Shown: positions 22,338 to 23,664 of the stretch, piece after piece
How positions within the stretch are numbered: position 1 is the first letter of the stretch
Layout: every line of letters begins with the position of its first letter
NCBI GenBank assembly: GCA_947567585.1
Contig: CANONE010000012.1
Coordinates: 1 to 23,664 of the forward strand
Direction of reading: 5' to 3'
DNA length: 23,664 bases
Origin: an uncultured Clostridia bacterium
Lineage (GTDB): Bacteria; Bacillota; Clostridia; Oscillospirales; Acutalibacteraceae
The notes under the pieces: model-generated
Databases searched by the model: none
Seen by the model: only the letters and a program-made list of their open reading frames with translations
Told to the model about the DNA's origin: nothing
Made by a program: the position numbers and the translations under genes

Positions 22338-22366
22338 CTGCAAATCCTAACAGGAACAGCGCGAAA

Positions 22367-22393
22367 GCCGGCGCAGCTTTACGCTATGCCGGC
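22367..22393 (-). terminator. Hairpin after the GyrI-like gene (weak terminator)
   Basis: GCCGGC (22367-22372) and GCCGGC (22388-22393) pair, with an inner AGC/GCT. On the minus strand TTTCGC follows. It lies between the GyrI-like gene and the FIST promoter. The short T run makes it a weak candidate. Confidence 0.4.
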
Positions 22394-22419
22394 CTTGCTT
22401 TCATACTCTCTCATGTTGC

Positions 22420-22442
22420 CGCCCCATTGGCGGGGCGTTTTA
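22420..22442 (+). terminator. Terminator-like hairpin, plus orientation
   Basis: CGCCCC (22420-22425), loop ATTGGC, GGGGCG (22432-22437), then TTTTAT. It has terminator form on the plus strand although no plus-strand gene precedes it; it may block antisense transcription or serve as a 3' stem for the minus-strand gene ending at 22460. Confidence 0.4.
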
Positions 22443-22459
22443 TGGCAGCGCCTTTCCCC

Positions 22460-22924
22460 CTACAGCTTTCTTATGGGAAAGTACAGGTAATTCTCTCCGG
22501 TCTTGGGGCAGGTAAAGTCATGCACAGCGCCGGCTAAGGTTAGCCCTTCCCCTTCCATGTATTTCAGCATCTGGGAAAAGGTATCCGGGCCCGCCGCTTT
22601 TACCGCCAAATATTCATAGCCGGGTATGGTCCATTTCATCCAGCCCTCCGGGGGCTCCGCGTCCTCCCGGCACTCTACCCCCGCCAGGTACAGTCCCTGG
22701 GTAAACCCATCCTCCCAGGGGGCGAAGCTCCGGGAAAAATCGCTCATGGCGCCCCAGACGCCCGCCAGACCGCCGGATTCATCTGTTTTTGCCAGCTGGC
22801 TCACCTGGTCAAAGTGGGAATTGGCCTCCTCCCACAGCCTCTGTATGAACCCTTCGCCGCTGCCGGTGTCCCCCTCCTTCCCTATTACGGAGAAGGCGGG
22901 CTTTTCTATTCTCTCAATTTTCAC
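22460..22924 (-). CDS. GyrI-like effector-binding domain protein
   Basis: A 154-aa single-domain protein resembling the GyrI-like/AraC effector-binding fold. It opens with the typical KIERIEKPAFSVIGKEGDT, has LYLAGVEC in the middle, then WTIPGYEYLAVKAAG and ends with YLYFPIRKL. Such domains bind small, often cationic or drug-like ligands, alone or attached to regulators. No DNA-binding part is present. The GTG start overlaps the end of the AraC regulator gene by 11 bp with a weak GAAGAGA upstream, so translation is probably coupled. It is a second copy of the domain type that forms the C-terminus of that regulator. Confidence 0.82.
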   Translation of the reverse strand: MKIERIEKPAFSVIGKEGDTGSGEGFIQRLWEEANSHFDQVSQLAKTDESGGLAGVWGAMSDFSRSFAPWEDGFTQGLYLAGVECREDAEPPEGWMKWTIPGYEYLAVKAAGPDTFSQMLKYMEGEGLTLAGAVHDFTCPKTGENYLYFPIRKL

Positions 22925-23664
22925 CAGCGTCTCTTCTTTCCGTTAGCGGCAGCCAGATATAGCACTGGTAATCCGGGCCGGCCTCCGCCTCGGGATACAC
23001 CTCGATATTAATGGGAAATGCCAGCTCGTACTGTTGGTTTCCCGGCAGCCATTCCTGGAAAATCTGCGTGTTCAGCGTCTGTAGGGAGCCGGGCAGAGGC
23101 CCCTGCGCCCGGAACTTCGCCCAAGCGGCCCCGGGAATCTCCCGCACCGTCATTCCCGCGGGAACCGGACGGCCGTCATAGTGGCCGGCAACCATATAGG
23201 TAAACGCCCCCGGGTTTTCCTCCTCCTCTATACACACGCCAAACAGGCCCACGCAGCATTCCGCAATAGCCCGTTCCATGTCGGTCTCCGGTTTTTTCCC
23301 CTGGCATAAGGTTGCCAAGTGCTTTTCCGTCATTTCGTCCCAAAACTTTGGGCACAGCTCGTAGCCCCTGTCCATGGGGATCTGCCGCTCCATGCCGATC
23401 ACTTTAAAGCTGTCCATTTTCTCTACAATGTAGTCCACGTCTCTTCCTCCCTGAATGGTTATTTTGATCTTGAGGGGCAAAAAAGGCTTTACCGCCATGC
23501 GCTCTCTCTTAATCTGTGACGGGGTAAAGCCGTGAAACCGGGTAAACGCCTTTGTAAAGCTTTCCGGGGTCTGGTAGCAGTACTTGTAGGCAATATCAAT
23601 AATCTTATCCTCCCCCGCCAGCAAAACGAGCTGCGTCGTGTACGCTTTCGTGCTCGCCACCGCG
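22914..23664 (-). CDS. AraC-family regulator with GyrI-like domain, 5' end missing (possibly chimeric)
   Basis: Partial at the right edge: about 249 residues are visible and the frame is open to the end. Residues from LAGEDKIIDIAYKYCYQTPESFTKAFTRFHG onward are the second half of an AraC helix-turn-helix domain, followed by FTPSQIKRER. After a linker, DYIVEKMDSFKVIGMERQI begins a GyrI-like ligand-binding domain reaching the C-terminus (YQCYIWLPL). The first visible residues, VASTKAYTTQL, do not look like AraC; they match the conserved GlmS sugar-isomerase motif, so the segment beyond about 23610 may belong to another gene. It is the first gene of a two-gene unit with the GyrI-like protein. Confidence 0.8.
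   Translation of the reverse strand, partial: AVASTKAYTTQLVLLAGEDKIIDIAYKYCYQTPESFTKAFTRFHGFTPSQIKRERMAVKPFLPLKIKITIQGGRDVDYIVEKMDSFKVIGMERQIPMDRGYELCPKFWDEMTEKHLATLCQGKKPETDMERAIAECCVGLFGVCIEEEENPGAFTYMVAGHYDGRPVPAGMTVREIPGAAWAKFRAQGPLPGSLQTLNTQIFQEWLPGNQQYELAFPINIEVYPEAEAGPDYQCYIWLPLTERRDAGEN

Noticed and set aside
22263..22343. Longer FIST protein starting at TTG 22343 or ATG 22292
   Set aside because: The TTG lies upstream of the transcription start predicted from a perfect promoter, and the ATG has no ribosome-binding site. GTG 22262 has GGGAGG and a family-like N-terminus.

Overview
The window looks like chromosome of a Gram-positive, endospore-forming, anaerobic Clostridia member, probably Oscillospirales (Clostridium cluster IV). 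The pointers are the 5' end of a 16S rRNA gene at the left edge, a SleB-type spore cortex hydrolase, an acyl-CoA dehydratase activase system, strong Shine-Dalgarno sites and a GC-rich coding style. Genus is not resolved. There is no tRNA, CRISPR array, transposase, integrase or phage gene. The left edge lies inside a 16S gene and the right edge in a coding sequence that looks chimeric, so the window may be a whole draft contig.

Layout. 1-292: 16S rRNA 5' end, minus strand, behind a leader and three tandem promoters (645-858). 1025-1723: sleB. 1771-2682: minus-strand pair of hotdog thioesterase and P-loop kinase. 3099-7555: a 2-hydroxyacyl-CoA dehydratase activase (969 aa) and a separate dehydratase-like subunit (414 aa), which many Clostridia encode as one long chain. 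7900-11471: lipoprotein, response regulator and histidine kinase, probably one sensory operon. 11855-13635: DUF1385 (YqhQ-like) membrane protein overlapping prmC. 13735-14155: cold-shock protein gene (minus) with a consensus promoter and a long structured leader ending in a terminator-like hairpin. 14251-15927: two tandem copies of a 99-bp palindromic repeat, then a MinD/CobQ-like ATPase and a PHP phosphoesterase. 15966-17129: MFS transporter (minus). 17237-20006: CtpE-like P-type ATPase overlapped by a small membrane protein gene (minus). 20245-22262: FIST sensor protein and soluble chemoreceptor (minus). 22460-23664: GyrI-like protein and an AraC regulator running off the right edge.

The most unusual feature is a set of short intergenic repeats that fill gaps between genes at 6009-6300, 7555-7868, 9985-10025, 11465-11740 and 20133-20195. 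Their hairpins differ in sequence but keep pairing through compensatory changes, and in three genes the repeat appears to supply the stop codon. One cluster lies exactly between the activase and dehydratase genes. Other points for a second look are the csp leader, the FIST/chemoreceptor pair, the coupling of the small membrane protein to the P-type ATPase, and a GlmS-like motif fused to the AraC regulator at the right edge.
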